Of a DNA stretch of 64,000 nt, positions 29,825 to 38,212 are shown in pieces (the stretch's first letter is position 1; each line of letters begins with the position of its first letter). The notes beneath the pieces were generated by a model. That model was not told the origin of the DNA and did not search any database. It saw only the letters and a list, made by a program, of their open reading frames with translations. The DNA is from Xanthomonas bonasiae (lineage in GTDB: Bacteria; Pseudomonadota; Gammaproteobacteria; Xanthomonadales; Xanthomonadaceae). Both the position numbers and the translations under genes were made by a program. The stretch lies in assembly GCF_017163705.1 (NCBI RefSeq), contig NZ_JAFIWB010000005.1, forward strand, positions 167,474 through 231,473, given 5' to 3'.

Positions 29825-30170
29825 CGTCGCATCGCGGCGCCCGATGGATGACCGCTTCGATGTGGCGGCCATCCGGATCCATCACGAACGCCGCGTAGCG
29901 CGTGCGGGTGGGTACCTGCGATGCCGACGTCCAGCGTGTCGGGCAGCGCCCGCCCATGACGCGGCATCGATGTCGCCGCGGATCGCTGCACCCACGCGCG
30001 CGTGGGCAGCGCATCGAGGATCACGGGGTTGCCGATGTCGCCGGCGTGCACGACGACCACGCGATCACGCATCGCCGCCAGCGCCTGCGGCCGCAGCAGG
30101 CCGTGGATGTCGGAGATCCGGCCGATTCGCAGCGGCGAGACGGGCGGCGTCGGCGGTGGCCTGATGGGAG
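29825..30170 (-). pseudogene. Chimeric remnant: metallophosphoesterase N-part joined to VOC C-part
   Basis: Reading the minus strand from 30,170: LRIG, DIHGLLRPQALAAMRD, VVVHAGDIGNPVILDALP follow the intact phosphoesterase (28,800-29,267) until about 29,925, with one frame break. The sequence then changes to RYAAFVMDPDGRHIEAVIHR, the C-terminus of the VOC proteins at 32,135 and 35,173. Two unrelated genes are thus joined. Between 29,715 and 30,219 there is no other gene. Confidence 0.8.
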
Positions 30171-30219
30171 GCCGATAGCCCGGCTGCGCAGGCGGCTACC
30201 GTTCTCCCCTGGCTCCGGC

Positions 30220-31920
30220 TCAGGCGAAGTGCAGGGCGGCGGTCAGGTCGCCCGGGCGCACCCCGCTGGCGGCCTGCATGGCACGCTCCCGTTCGGCCAG
30301 GCCCGGCAGCGTCTCCAGCCCGAAGCGGCGGGTGATGAAACGCAGGATCGAGCCGGTGTCGTAGACGCTGTGGTCGACATGGCCACGCCTGGCGTGCGGC
30401 GATACCACCAGCGCCGGGATGCGCGAGCCCGGCCCCCAGCGATCGGCCTTGGGCGGAGCCACGTGGTCCCACCAGCCGCCATTCTCGTCGAAGGTGATGA
30501 ACACCACCGTCTTGTCCCACAGCGGACCGTTGCGCAGCGCGTCCACCACCATGGCGATATGGCGGTCGCCGGCGGCCACGTCGGAATAGCCGGCGTGCAT
30601 GTTGAGGTTGCCCTGTGGTTTGTAGAACGCCACCGGCGGCAGCTCGCCGGCCTGCACGTCGGCGATGAAGCGGTTGTCCGGGGCGCTGTCGCCCAGCCCG
30701 CCGTCGCGCAGGCGCCGCGCGCGCGCGGCCGTGCCGGGAGCGAGATTGGCGAAATAGTTGAACGGCTGGTGGTGGATCTGGAAATTGGGGCTGGTCGGGA
30801 ACTCGGGGGTGTCGCCGGTGTCGCCCTTGCCCTGCACCGCCAGGCCCCAGCCGCCGGCATACCACGCCCAGTCCACGCCCTTGGCATCGAGCGCGTCGCC
30901 GATGTGGCGATGGGTCTGCGCCGGCAAGGTGTCGGGACTGTCGGGGGCGGCGTAGTCGGGGCGCGCGGGGTCCTGGCTGGTGCTGGGCTGGAACGGCGGA
31001 CTCAGGGTGTTGACCGCCCAGAAGTCCGGGGTCAGCGCGCCGTTGCGCACGAAGCGCGGCTTGCCGTTGAGCGCGGTGTCCGGCGAATCCTCCTGCACGG
31101 CCAGGCGGATCTCGTCGGGCCGGTCGCTGGCCATGGCGCTGATCTGCAGCCGCGCCGGGCTGGTGTCCGCATGCGGGTAGTACGGCGCCTGCGCGGCGAC
31201 CAGGTATTGGTGGTTGAGGAACGAGCCGCCGAACGCGCCCATGAAGAAGTTGTCGCACAGCGTGTACTCGCGCGCCAGGCTCCACAGCCGCAGCGTGGCC
31301 GGGGCGTCGGCGTAATGGCCCATCACCAGCCCGCCGGCATCGCTCCAGGCGGCGAAGCCATCGTTGCGGCCGCCATTGATCTGCATCTGGTTCTCGTAGA
31401 AGCGGTGCACCAGATCGCGGGTGACCACGCCATGCGGCAGCGGTTTGCCGTCGGCCGTGCGCAGCGGGAACGGCGCATTGGGCAGCGGGCCGATCGCATC
31501 CTCGCCGATCTTGTAGCGGCGGTGGTCCACCACCTGCTCGTCCGGCGCCAGCCCGCCCCAGATCGGCGGCAGGATGTCGAGCACGCTGCCGTCGCGATCG
31601 ACCTGCCGCGCCTGCGCCGGCGTCACCGCCGACAGCGGCCGCTGCAGCCCGGGAAAGTCCGGGAACAGGTTGTTGAAGCTGCGATTCTCGGCGTAGATCA
31701 CCACCACGTGCTGGATCTTCTCGCGCAGCTGCTTGTCCAGGTCGCTGGCCGACAGCGGGCTTTGCGGCGCGCGTCTGGCCGCCTCGGCGAGGGCCTCGCC
31801 GGGGCCGATGGCCAGCGCGCCGCCGGCCAGTGCCAGGCCGCCGAGCAGGCGACGACGTTGCGGATTGTCGGGAGTGGCATCGGCGTCGGTGGACACGGGG
31901 TCCTGGGGCGGCTTCTTCAC
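30220..31920 (-). CDS. Tat-exported acid phosphatase / phosphoesterase (AcpA, phospholipase C superfamily)
   Basis: A 566-residue protein with a twin-arginine type N-terminus: NPQRRRLLGGLALAGGALAI near residues 20-40. The phosphoesterase superfamily signature is present: VVIYAENRSFNNLFPDFPGL near residue 75 (metal-binding Glu-Asn), HQPFNYF with the downstream ITFDENGGWWDHVAPPK near 455, and RIPALVVSPHARRGHVDHSVYDTG near 490, given here in part. Such enzymes hydrolyse phosphomonoesters or phospholipids outside the cytoplasm. It is monocistronic between two remnant regions. Confidence 0.9.
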   Translation of the reverse strand: MKKPPQDPVSTDADATPDNPQRRRLLGGLALAGGALAIGPGEALAEAARRAPQSPLSASDLDKQLREKIQHVVVIYAENRSFNNLFPDFPGLQRPLSAVTPAQARQVDRDGSVLDILPPIWGGLAPDEQVVDHRRYKIGEDAIGPLPNAPFPLRTADGKPLPHGVVTRDLVHRFYENQMQINGGRNDGFAAWSDAGGLVMGHYADAPATLRLWSLAREYTLCDNFFMGAFGGSFLNHQYLVAAQAPYYPHADTSPARLQISAMASDRPDEIRLAVQEDSPDTALNGKPRFVRNGALTPDFWAVNTLSPPFQPSTSQDPARPDYAAPDSPDTLPAQTHRHIGDALDAKGVDWAWYAGGWGLAVQGKGDTGDTPEFPTSPNFQIHHQPFNYFANLAPGTAARARRLRDGGLGDSAPDNRFIADVQAGELPPVAFYKPQGNLNMHAGYSDVAAGDRHIAMVVDALRNGPLWDKTVVFITFDENGGWWDHVAPPKADRWGPGSRIPALVVSPHARRGHVDHSVYDTGSILRFITRRFGLETLPGLAERERAMQAASGVRPGDLTAALHFA

Positions 31921-32134
31921 GGTGTCATGGGCATTGGGGGAAAGGCATCGGCCAGTGTGGGCCGCGCAAATGACAAGTCAAAGCGGGCGGGACGGCTGGC
32001 CGGGGTGGCGTTCAGCGGCCGTATCGCAGACCGTCGCCGACTTCCGCCGATCGGTCGACGGCATGACCCGAGATTGCGCCAGCAGCAATCGGACCGCAGG
32101 CGAGCGCCCGCCAACCGCCGCGGTGTCGCCGCGC

Positions 32135-32535
32135 TTACAGCGCCCGATTGATGACGGCTTCGATGTGGTGGCCATCCGCATCGACCACGAACGCCGCGTA
32201 GTAGTCCGGGCCGTAGTCCGGGCGCAGGCCGGCGGCGCCGTTGCTGTGGCCGCCATGCTGCAGCGCCGCCGCGTGGAACGCGTCGACCGCGTCCCGGCTG
32301 GGTGCGGCGAAGGCGAGGTGGAAGCCGGGACCGGGCGCGCGGGCACCGGCGCCGCGCAGCTTGATCGCCAGCTTGTCGCCGCCGCCGGGCAGTCCATAGC
32401 CAACGGCCTGGTCGTCGTCCCCCCCGGACTCAGGTCTTCCCATACCCGGACATAGCCGAGCGCACCCAGCACGGCATCGTAGAAGCGCGCGGCGCGTTCG
32501 ATGTCTGCGACGCCGAGAGACACGTGATGGAGCAT
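32135..32535 (-). pseudogene. VOC (glyoxalase/bleomycin resistance-like) gene with frameshift in a C7 tract
   Basis: The protein would start MLHHVSLGVADIERAARFYD and continue GYVRVWEDLSPGG, then the frame must change to DDDQAVGYGLPGGGDKLAIK and on to AAFVVDADGHHIEAVINRAL. The break falls in a run of seven C (G on the coding strand) at 32,419-32,425; one more G, or two fewer, restores the frame seen in the paralogue at 35,173. It is either a pseudogene or a slippage-switched gene. VOC proteins are small metal-dependent enzymes or resistance proteins. Confidence 0.85.
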
Positions 32536-32651
32536 GTTGCGGAGTTCCTGGTCGAGTGGAGCGGCTACGCCGTTGCGGAAGCGGAATGCCATGGCGTGTG
32601 GGACTGGTGCGGATCGGACGATTCGACGCGTGGTCCGACGCGAGGGGCAGC

Positions 32652-33017
32652 TTACCAACGCCAGCCGTACTTCTTCATCCGCTTGCCGTGCACCCGCATA
32701 TCCTCCGCGGCCGTGGAGCCCTTGCGTGCCCTTCCATAGCGGCCGACCTGGTAGGCGGCAAGCGCAAGCAGGACGCCCAGCAGCGCATAGCCGACATGGC
32801 GAACGTCTTGCAGCGCGAAGGCGAGAGACACGTTGTGCAGTGCGCCCAGAACCAGCAGCAGGCAACATCCAAGCATCACCAGGCGCCTGACGCCAAGCCA
32901 CGTCGTCGCAATGGCTTCTTCTGCGGAGCGCATGGGCCTGCGCCGACTGCGCAGCCAGAGCAACGCGGAGAAAAGCACTGCCAATAGGCCGAGAATGTAG
33001 ATTCCAGAATGCGGCAC
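32652..33017 (-). CDS. Membrane protein, 121 residues
   Basis: It begins MPHSGIYILGLLAVLFSALL, a membrane segment, followed by a basic loop (RSRRRPMRS) and two more segments (LVMLGCCLLLVLGALHNVSL and YALLGVLLALAAYQVG), ending in a basic tail. No family recognised. GC is lower than average for the window. Possible attC-like decay lies immediately upstream (33,003-33,083), so this could be an old cassette gene, but the evidence is weak. Confidence 0.55.
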   Translation of the reverse strand: MPHSGIYILGLLAVLFSALLWLRSRRRPMRSAEEAIATTWLGVRRLVMLGCCLLLVLGALHNVSLAFALQDVRHVGYALLGVLLALAAYQVGRYGRARKGSTAAEDMRVHGKRMKKYGWRW

Positions 33018-33077
33018 GCAACGTCCCTGTCAGCCCCGATATGTCAGCGCCGCGCCAGAGGCGCCGGCTCGCGTAGT

Positions 33078-33365
33078 TTAGGTGCCATTGAGCGGTTTGT
33101 GGCTCGCCCACTCGTGCTCGAACTCGGCGCGATCGATACGAAACGGCTCAAACTCGTCTGGATCGAGCGCCGCAGCACTGAGGCCTCCATACGCATCCTC
33201 AAGGCGGTCGCGGTGGTAGACCAGGACCGGGCCGGCGTCATAGATCTCGATCTGCCGGCTCGGCCAGAACGCATCATCGGTCTCGAACAGCCACCAGGAG
33301 TGACCCCATGCGTCGTAGCGATCGGCGCGGGACTGATTCCAGCGGCGTTTGTAGTAGTGGGGCAT
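33078..33365 (-). CDS. Small acidic/aromatic hypothetical protein
   Basis: A 95-residue protein rich in Tyr and Trp: MPHYYKRRWNQSRADRYDAW, then GHSWWLFETDDAFWPSRQIE. The pattern 'W...W.YFE...WP.RQIE.YD' recurs in a family of small unknown proteins often found near toxin-immunity or prophage genes; I cannot name it with certainty. The start is the Met before HYYKRRW, 25 bases from the stop of the next gene, suggesting a two-gene unit. Confidence 0.55.
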   Translation of the reverse strand: MPHYYKRRWNQSRADRYDAWGHSWWLFETDDAFWPSRQIEIYDAGPVLVYHRDRLEDAYGGLSAAALDPDEFEPFRIDRAEFEHEWASHKPLNGT

Positions 33366-33390
33366 CGGGTGGCCGCGACCGTATCCGGCG

Positions 33391-33879
33391 TCAGGAAACC
33401 TTGCCGCCCGCAGCCAGGATCCTTGTGCGGATGAACTCCGCGGCTTCCGGGCTGAGGTCGGCGAGAGGCAAGGTGACGAATTGAGACTTCGAAAGCAGCA
33501 GCAGCCAATAGGAGTCGAATCGCCACACTTCGCGGACTGCCGACCAGGGCATGGTCGTGGTGCCGGCGCCGGACGAAAGCGACAGCGAGGTTTCGGATGC
33601 CTCGAGCGTGCCGTGGGGAGTGCCCATTGCATCGAGCTTGAGCAGCGAGTTGCGATAGTGGATGGCGTAGAGCGCTACGGGAAGGGCAATGCCGAGCGCC
33701 AGTACGCTTGCCAGGACGCCGACCAACCAGGAGGCGTTGCCGCCGCGAACGAGGAACACGAGGGGTCCCGCCACCAAGGCCAGGGCGACGACATAGCGCA
33801 GCCCGACGACGCGCCACCAGTAGCTCGCCACGGCTTGCCGGATCAGCTTTTTGTCGTAGCTCAGGGTGGCGCGGTGCAT
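33391..33879 (-). CDS. YcxB-like membrane protein
   Basis: A 162-residue protein starting MHRATLSYDKKLIRQAVASY. Two membrane segments (about residues 27-43 and 50-72) are followed by a soluble domain with GTLEASETSLSLSSGAGTTT, MPWSAVREVWRFDSYWLLLL and FVTLPLADLSPEAAEFIRTR: the layout of YcxB-like proteins, whose C-terminal domain is PH-like. Function unknown. A decayed attC-like sequence lies just upstream of the start. Confidence 0.65.
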   Translation of the reverse strand: MHRATLSYDKKLIRQAVASYWWRVVGLRYVVALALVAGPLVFLVRGGNASWLVGVLASVLALGIALPVALYAIHYRNSLLKLDAMGTPHGTLEASETSLSLSSGAGTTTMPWSAVREVWRFDSYWLLLLSKSQFVTLPLADLSPEAAEFIRTRILAAGGKVS

Positions 33880-33880
33880 C

Positions 33881-33950
33881 GGATAACGTCCGCATTGGGC
33901 GCCGCTGTGCGGCGGCATCGGTCATGAAGATCCGGAGTCTACGCGTTACC
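33881..33950. other. Possible attC relic
   Basis: GGATAACGTCCGCATTGGGC, then a GCCGC-TGT-GCGGC stem, then TCGGTCATGAAG and CGTTACCC keep the order of the attC parts (AAC box, AATT-like, central stem, TTGAATGA-like, GTT box), but with several substitutions and a few extra bases. It may be a decayed site at the far end of the old array. Confidence 0.3.
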
Positions 33951-33958
33951 CGGCCGGA

Positions 33959-34340
33959 TCAATCCGCCGGAACGGTATCGTCTGCGTCGTCCAGGGCATG
34001 GTGAACGTACAGGTGCTTGACCAGCACGTAGATCACCACGGTCAGCGGCGCCGCCAACACCACGCCCATCGGTCCGAACAGCACGCCGATGCCGAACAGC
34101 GAGAACAGCAGCAAGGCCGGCGGCAGGTCCACCGCACGCGCCTGGATCAGCGGCAGCGCGTGCAACTCGCCGCGGACGCCGCCAGCCTCCAGATACAGAT
34201 AGCCCACGCCGATTGGCAGAGTGAAGCGGCGCGGCCCGGCGCTGCCGGGATTGAGGTGCAGCACGCCGTCGCGGGTCTGCAGTGCGGGTGCGTGCGCAGG
34301 CCGATCCGTAGAGGCTGGGTTGGACGCATGGGGGCCATTC
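33959..34340 (-). pseudogene. Chimeric remnant: metallophosphoesterase ends joined to AI-2E transporter C-terminus
   Basis: From 34,340 leftward the minus strand has a short phosphoesterase N-terminus (PTQPLRIGL), an internal deletion, then its C-terminus LHLNPGSAGPRRFTLPIGVG and GGVRGELHALP. At about 34,152 it switches in frame to LIQARAVDLPPALLLFSLFG and on to the AI-2E transporter end. The transporter part is about 95 percent identical over 190 bases to 36,604-36,795. The join falls on a shared TCAGCG. A 101-codon frame spans the fusion but is unlikely to be functional. Confidence 0.85.
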
Positions 34341-34512
34341 GCGACGGAGGGATGCCGCTAGCCTAATCGGGGGCACAGCAAGGATGCCGCCAGGGCGCTG
34401 GCTTCGGAGAACTGCCGCTAGCGCCTAGCCGCTCGGATGGATCCCCACGTTATGGTCCGATGGTGCCATCGACCTTACGATCATCGGCATCGAAGTGGTG
34501 TGGCGCCTGCGT

Positions 34513-34956
34513 TCAACGCCTTTGCTGCGAACGATCGGTATCGCTGCTGCGCCAGCGAACGGCCTTTGCCAAGCCGACGCCGCCGAATATCAGGCCCAGA
34601 CCTCCCAGGAACCCAGGGACGCCCCACAATGCGCCCGGATCATCGACGATGGCGCTGCCTGCGGGCCGCTCGGGCAGGTAACGCACCCGCACCCGCTGAT
34701 CCTGCCGATAGCCGGAGATCAAGCCGCCCTGGGGATAGGAAATTTTTTCGCCAGCACCGGTAGTGAAGACGATCTCAGGGTGCGAACCGCCGGCGTTCAA
34801 ACGGCTGACGACGCCATCAGCGATGCGTGCGCGGGCGAGGAACGCGTGCCGATCCAGCGCAAGATTGACGGCGATGCCCAGCAAGCCGATGCCGATCAGG
34901 GCGAACAGCAGGCCCAGCAACATCTTCCCGATGTGGGGCGAGGAGTGGTTGGACAT
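34513..34956 (-). CDS. DUF3592-like membrane protein
   Basis: A 147-residue protein: N-terminal membrane segment MLLGLLFALIGIGLLGIAVN, then a soluble beta part ADGVVSRLNAGGSHPEIVFT, TGAGEKISYPQGGLISGYRQ, RVRVRYLPERPAGSAIVDDP, and a second membrane segment FLGGLGLIFGGVGLAKAVRW. This is the DUF3592 layout (V-x-Y-x-P near 'VRVRYLPERP'). Function unknown; the family is frequent beside toxin or immunity genes. Confidence 0.75.
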   Translation of the reverse strand: MSNHSSPHIGKMLLGLLFALIGIGLLGIAVNLALDRHAFLARARIADGVVSRLNAGGSHPEIVFTTGAGEKISYPQGGLISGYRQDQRVRVRYLPERPAGSAIVDDPGALWGVPGFLGGLGLIFGGVGLAKAVRWRSSDTDRSQQRR

Positions 34957-35172
34957 GGTTCTCGGCGTTCGTCCATGAAAAAAGGGAGCCAGGATAACAA
35001 GAAGCTTCGCCGGCGCATTTCCCGATACCTCGCCATCGCCGACCAGCGTTGCGCAACGATGCGGAATGGGGTCCGGTTGGAGGAGCGAACGAAGTCGCGG
35101 AAAGCTTCTCGACGGCATCCATCGATGCACCGATGCGCGCGCTCGCTACGAGGCCTCGAGCGTATCCCGGCG

Positions 35173-35568
35173 TCAGTGCATCGGGTTGAGGACGGCCTCA
35201 AGACGATGGCCGTCGGGATCGACGACGAATGCGGCGTAGTGGCTGTCCCGGTAGTCCGGACGCAGCCCGGGAGCACCATTGTCCTGACCACCGTTGCATA
35301 GCGCCGCCGCATGAAATGCGTCGACGGCAGCGTGGGTATCCGCCGAGGAGGCCAGATGGAATCCGGGACCGGGCGCTCGCGCATCCGCGCTCCTGAGCTT
35401 GATGGCCAGCTTGTCGCCGCTACCAGGAGTGCCATAGCCGACGGCTTGATCGTCGTCTCCCGGGGTCAGGTCTTCCCCTACGCGCACGTAGCCGAGCGGC
35501 AGAAGCGCGGCGTCGTAGAAGCGCGCCGAGCGCTCGATTTCGGAAACGCCCAGGGAGATGTGGTGCAG
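35173..35568 (-). pseudogene. VOC family gene with lost start codon
   Basis: The frame encodes LHHISLGVSEIERSARFYDA, GYVRVGEDLTPGDDDQAVGY and ends AAFVVDPDGHRLEAVLNPMH, a full-length VOC domain without internal breaks. At the position where the paralogue at 32,135 has ATG this copy has CTG, and the only in-frame codons between it and an upstream TGA are AAG ACA TCT ATC CAA ACG. The nearest later start, a GTG at 35,487, would remove the first beta strand. It is either inactive or uses a non-standard start. Confidence 0.7.
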
Positions 35569-35627
35569 CGTTTGGATAGATGTCTTTCAGCGCTGGACAG
35601 TGGATGCTACCCGAAGCGGGGACGGGT

Positions 35628-36269
35628 TCATTCCGCTTCGCTGGCCCACCCTGTATGGGAAGCGTAGTGTTCGGCGACGTCGATCAGCTTGCGGGAGCTG
35701 GATGCAACGGATCCTTCCTTGCTCCAAAGAAACGGAAAGAAGCTGAAACACTGGCTTCCACCGGCCTGCCTCACGTCTGTCTCCCACCCGGGCCAGCGCA
35801 AGCCTTCGTAGAAAATGTCCAGACGGTCGCTGAGCGCCCAGCGGAGGAAGTCCGTGTAGCCGATATCCAAGGCTTCCCATCGCAGCGTGTCGGGTGCGAA
35901 GTAGTACATCGCACCCAGGTCGCTTCCCAGGCTGCCGCCGTTCACCGAGAAGAAGCCACCGGCCACATCGTCTGCGACCAATAGGTGGCCCGAAGCGCGG
36001 CTAGCATTCCACTCGACGATGTCGCGCGGCAACTTGGGATGGCCCGAACCGAGGATGCGCAGCCAGCCGTGATCGATCAACAGCCCGCCGGTCTCGTACG
36101 CGATGGCGCCCATGGGGGAGCGGGTCGTGACTTGGAGACCGAGCAGAACGCCATCGCGTTGTTGCGAAGGCGAGAGCACCTCGAACGGCCGGCTGGCTTC
36201 GGAAAGCCATTGCCTGACCAGCGGCATCGCCGGATCATCGCGGTCGAGCAGTTCTTGCAGCGTCAGCAT
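35628..36269 (-). CDS. DUF2625 family protein
   Basis: A 213-residue protein with the DUF2625 features: VTTRSPMGAIAYETGGLLID, HGWLRILGSGHPKLPRDIVE, LLVADDVAGGFFSVNGGSLG, AMYYFAPDTLRWEALDIGYT and FYEGLRWPGWETD. The start MLTLQELLDRDDPAMPLVRQ is the family start. It is a soluble SUKH-like type protein of unknown role; related proteins act as immunity factors in polymorphic toxin loci, though no toxin is seen here. Confidence 0.88.
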   Translation of the reverse strand: MLTLQELLDRDDPAMPLVRQWLSEASRPFEVLSPSQQRDGVLLGLQVTTRSPMGAIAYETGGLLIDHGWLRILGSGHPKLPRDIVEWNASRASGHLLVADDVAGGFFSVNGGSLGSDLGAMYYFAPDTLRWEALDIGYTDFLRWALSDRLDIFYEGLRWPGWETDVRQAGGSQCFSFFPFLWSKEGSVASSSRKLIDVAEHYASHTGWASEAE

Positions 36270-36601
36270 GAATGTCTGATACCTGTACAGCGTGGTGCGG
36301 CCAAGCAAAGGGGTCTACCCGACCGCAACGCTTCAATTGGCGTCCAGGATACCAGCCCACGGAATCCCGGACGAATGCGATGCCGGACGCACCGCCTTGC
36401 TCGGCGGCGAGCACGATCCAGAGGATCAGGCGCCGCCCGACGTGGCCGGAGCACGCTCCAGTTCCGATGCAAATCTATCCGCTGGCCAGATCGTTTGGCC
36501 GACCGACCCACGCATTTCCCGGCAAAGGCTGACTCTTGGGGCGATTGCTTGGCATGTCCTGGTGCAGAGCCCACGAGGTGGCCTCGGACGACTCCAGCGG
36601 A
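36270..36601. other. Gene-free stretch with a possible attC relic
   Basis: About 330 bases without a gene. Near 36,328-36,392 CAACGCTTCAATTGGCG followed by CGGACGAATGCGATGCC resembles the two ends of an attC (AACGCTTGAATTAAGCC and TTGAATGAATTGTTAGGC), but the centre is disordered. I see nothing else. Confidence 0.3.
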
Positions 36602-37663
36602 TCAGGCCACCGGCACGGCGTCGTCGGGGTCGTCCAGGGCATGGTGAACGTACAAGTGTTTGACCAGCACGTAGATCACCACGGTCAGCGGCGCCGCCAA
36701 CACCACGCCCATCGGTCCGAACAGCACGCCGATGCCGAACAGCGAGAACAGCAGCAAGGCCGGCGGCAGGTCCACCGCACGCGCCTGGATCAGCGGTTGC
36801 AGCACATGGCCCTCGATCTGCTGCAGGACCACGAACACCAGCAGCGCGCCCAGCGCCACCTGCGGACTGACGGTGAAGCCGAGCAGCACCGCCGGAACCG
36901 CCGCCACGATCGGGCCGACGATCGGGATGAAGTCCAGCAGCGCGGTCAGCAGGCCGATGCCGAGCGCCACCGGGACGCCCAGCAGCCACAGCCCCAGACC
37001 GGTCAGGCTGCCGATCACCAGCATCGCCAGGAACTGACCGCCGAGCCAAGCGCGCAACACCTGGCCGCTGGCGGCCAGGGCCTCGTCGGCGACATCGCGC
37101 CGGTCGCGCGGCAGCAGCCGCAGCAGCCCGCGCCGGTACAGCTTGGGCTGCGCGGCCAGGTAGACGCCGCCGACGATCATCAGCACCGCGTCGGTGATTC
37201 CGCCGCCGGCCGACAGCACGATCGCGCCGGCATGCGTGGCCAGCGTCGAAGCGCCGTCGCGCAACTGGTCGGGGATGCTCTCGATCTGCGGCCCGAGCGG
37301 GCCGGACTGCAACCACGCGTGGAACTTGTTCCATGCCGCCGGCAACGTGGTCCGGAACGCGTCGATCTGGGCGGCGACTTCCGCGCCGAACAGCAACACG
37401 ATCGACGACAGGATCAGCACCAACAGCAGGATCACCAGGCCCAGTGCCGCCCACTCCGGCACCGGCAGCCACTTGCGCAGTGCCGACGCCAGCCCGTGCA
37501 GCAGCACGCCGACCACCACCGCGCCGAACACGACCAGCAGCAGTTCGGAGAGTTGCCAGGCCAGCAGCGCCAGGCCGGCCAGCGCCATGACGACCAGGAC
37601 CCGCGCCGCGAAGGGCCGCAGCGGGGACGGAGAACTTGGGGCGGAGGACAGCATCTGGAACAT
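36602..37663 (-). CDS. AI-2E family transporter
   Basis: A 353-residue membrane protein with about eight segments, in the AI-2E/PerM family of small-molecule or ion exporters. Family features: PEWAALGLVILLLVLILSSI early on, the long periplasmic helix AAQIDAFRTTLPAAWNKFHA, GIGLLTALLDFIPIVGPIVA and QQIEGHVLQPLIQARAVDLP, then VLAAPLTVVIYVLVKHLYVH. Start MFQMLSSAPS precedes the first segment. Its last 190 bases are copied at 33,961-34,152. Confidence 0.92.
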   Translation of the reverse strand: MFQMLSSAPSSPSPLRPFAARVLVVMALAGLALLAWQLSELLLVVFGAVVVGVLLHGLASALRKWLPVPEWAALGLVILLLVLILSSIVLLFGAEVAAQIDAFRTTLPAAWNKFHAWLQSGPLGPQIESIPDQLRDGASTLATHAGAIVLSAGGGITDAVLMIVGGVYLAAQPKLYRRGLLRLLPRDRRDVADEALAASGQVLRAWLGGQFLAMLVIGSLTGLGLWLLGVPVALGIGLLTALLDFIPIVGPIVAAVPAVLLGFTVSPQVALGALLVFVVLQQIEGHVLQPLIQARAVDLPPALLLFSLFGIGVLFGPMGVVLAAPLTVVIYVLVKHLYVHHALDDPDDAVPVA

Positions 37664-37799
37664 CCCGGCAGAACGGCAGTGGGCGGACGATACGGTCAGC
37701 GAAGTGCAAGCCGAGCGAAGGGCGCGAGGCGCCGGGCTTGCCGGAACCATGCCGGTCCATGACCGGGGCTCGGCGCGGATGACCGGCCCGCGCGCATTG

Positions 37800-38210
37800 C
37801 TAGCATTGGAAGAAGAAGTACACGAAGGCCAACGCCAGGCCGCCCACCCACACGGCGATCATCCCGCAGAAGCCAAGGACGATGACGGCCGATCGAGGAA
37901 GCCAACGCATGCCGCGCGAGCGCCGGACGAGGTAAGCGAACAGCAGGCCGCCAACGACGATGCCCACGGCGACGACGAGCCAGCCCAGCAGGTTGACGGT
38001 CGGATCCTTCGGGCCGAATTCGGGTGGGCATTGGCTTGTCGCGTAGGCGGGGAAGGAGAACGCAAGCAGCGCAACAAGCGCGCTGCCTGGCGAACGCCGC
38101 TGTTGAATCGCTGTCCCTGCTGGTGCAGCGATTGCACAATGGCCGCACGGGCGTCGATGGAGGCCAAGACCACGACAGGCGAAACTGCATGCACGGGGCG
38201 TAGGTCGCAT
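37800..38210 (-). CDS. Membrane protein of uncertain start
   Basis: The C-terminal 75 residues look genuine: signal or membrane segment VALLAFSFPAYATSQCPPEF, then NLLGWLVVAVGIVVGGLLFA and VIVLGFCGMIAVWVGGLALA, ending FVYFFFQC. The first 40 residues of the longest frame are Arg/Cys-rich and probably not coding; a start near 38,090 (TTG or GTG) would give a signal-anchored protein of about 95 residues. Not recognised. Confidence 0.45.
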   Translation of the reverse strand: MRPTPRACSFACRGLGLHRRPCGHCAIAAPAGTAIQQRRSPGSALVALLAFSFPAYATSQCPPEFGPKDPTVNLLGWLVVAVGIVVGGLLFAYLVRRSRGMRWLPRSAVIVLGFCGMIAVWVGGLALAFVYFFFQC

Positions 38211-38212
38211 GC

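Noticed and set aside
34410..34460. Compact attC-like sequence GCTAGCGCCTAGCCG ... GTTATGG
   Set aside because: Too short and without a paired stem; likely chance.
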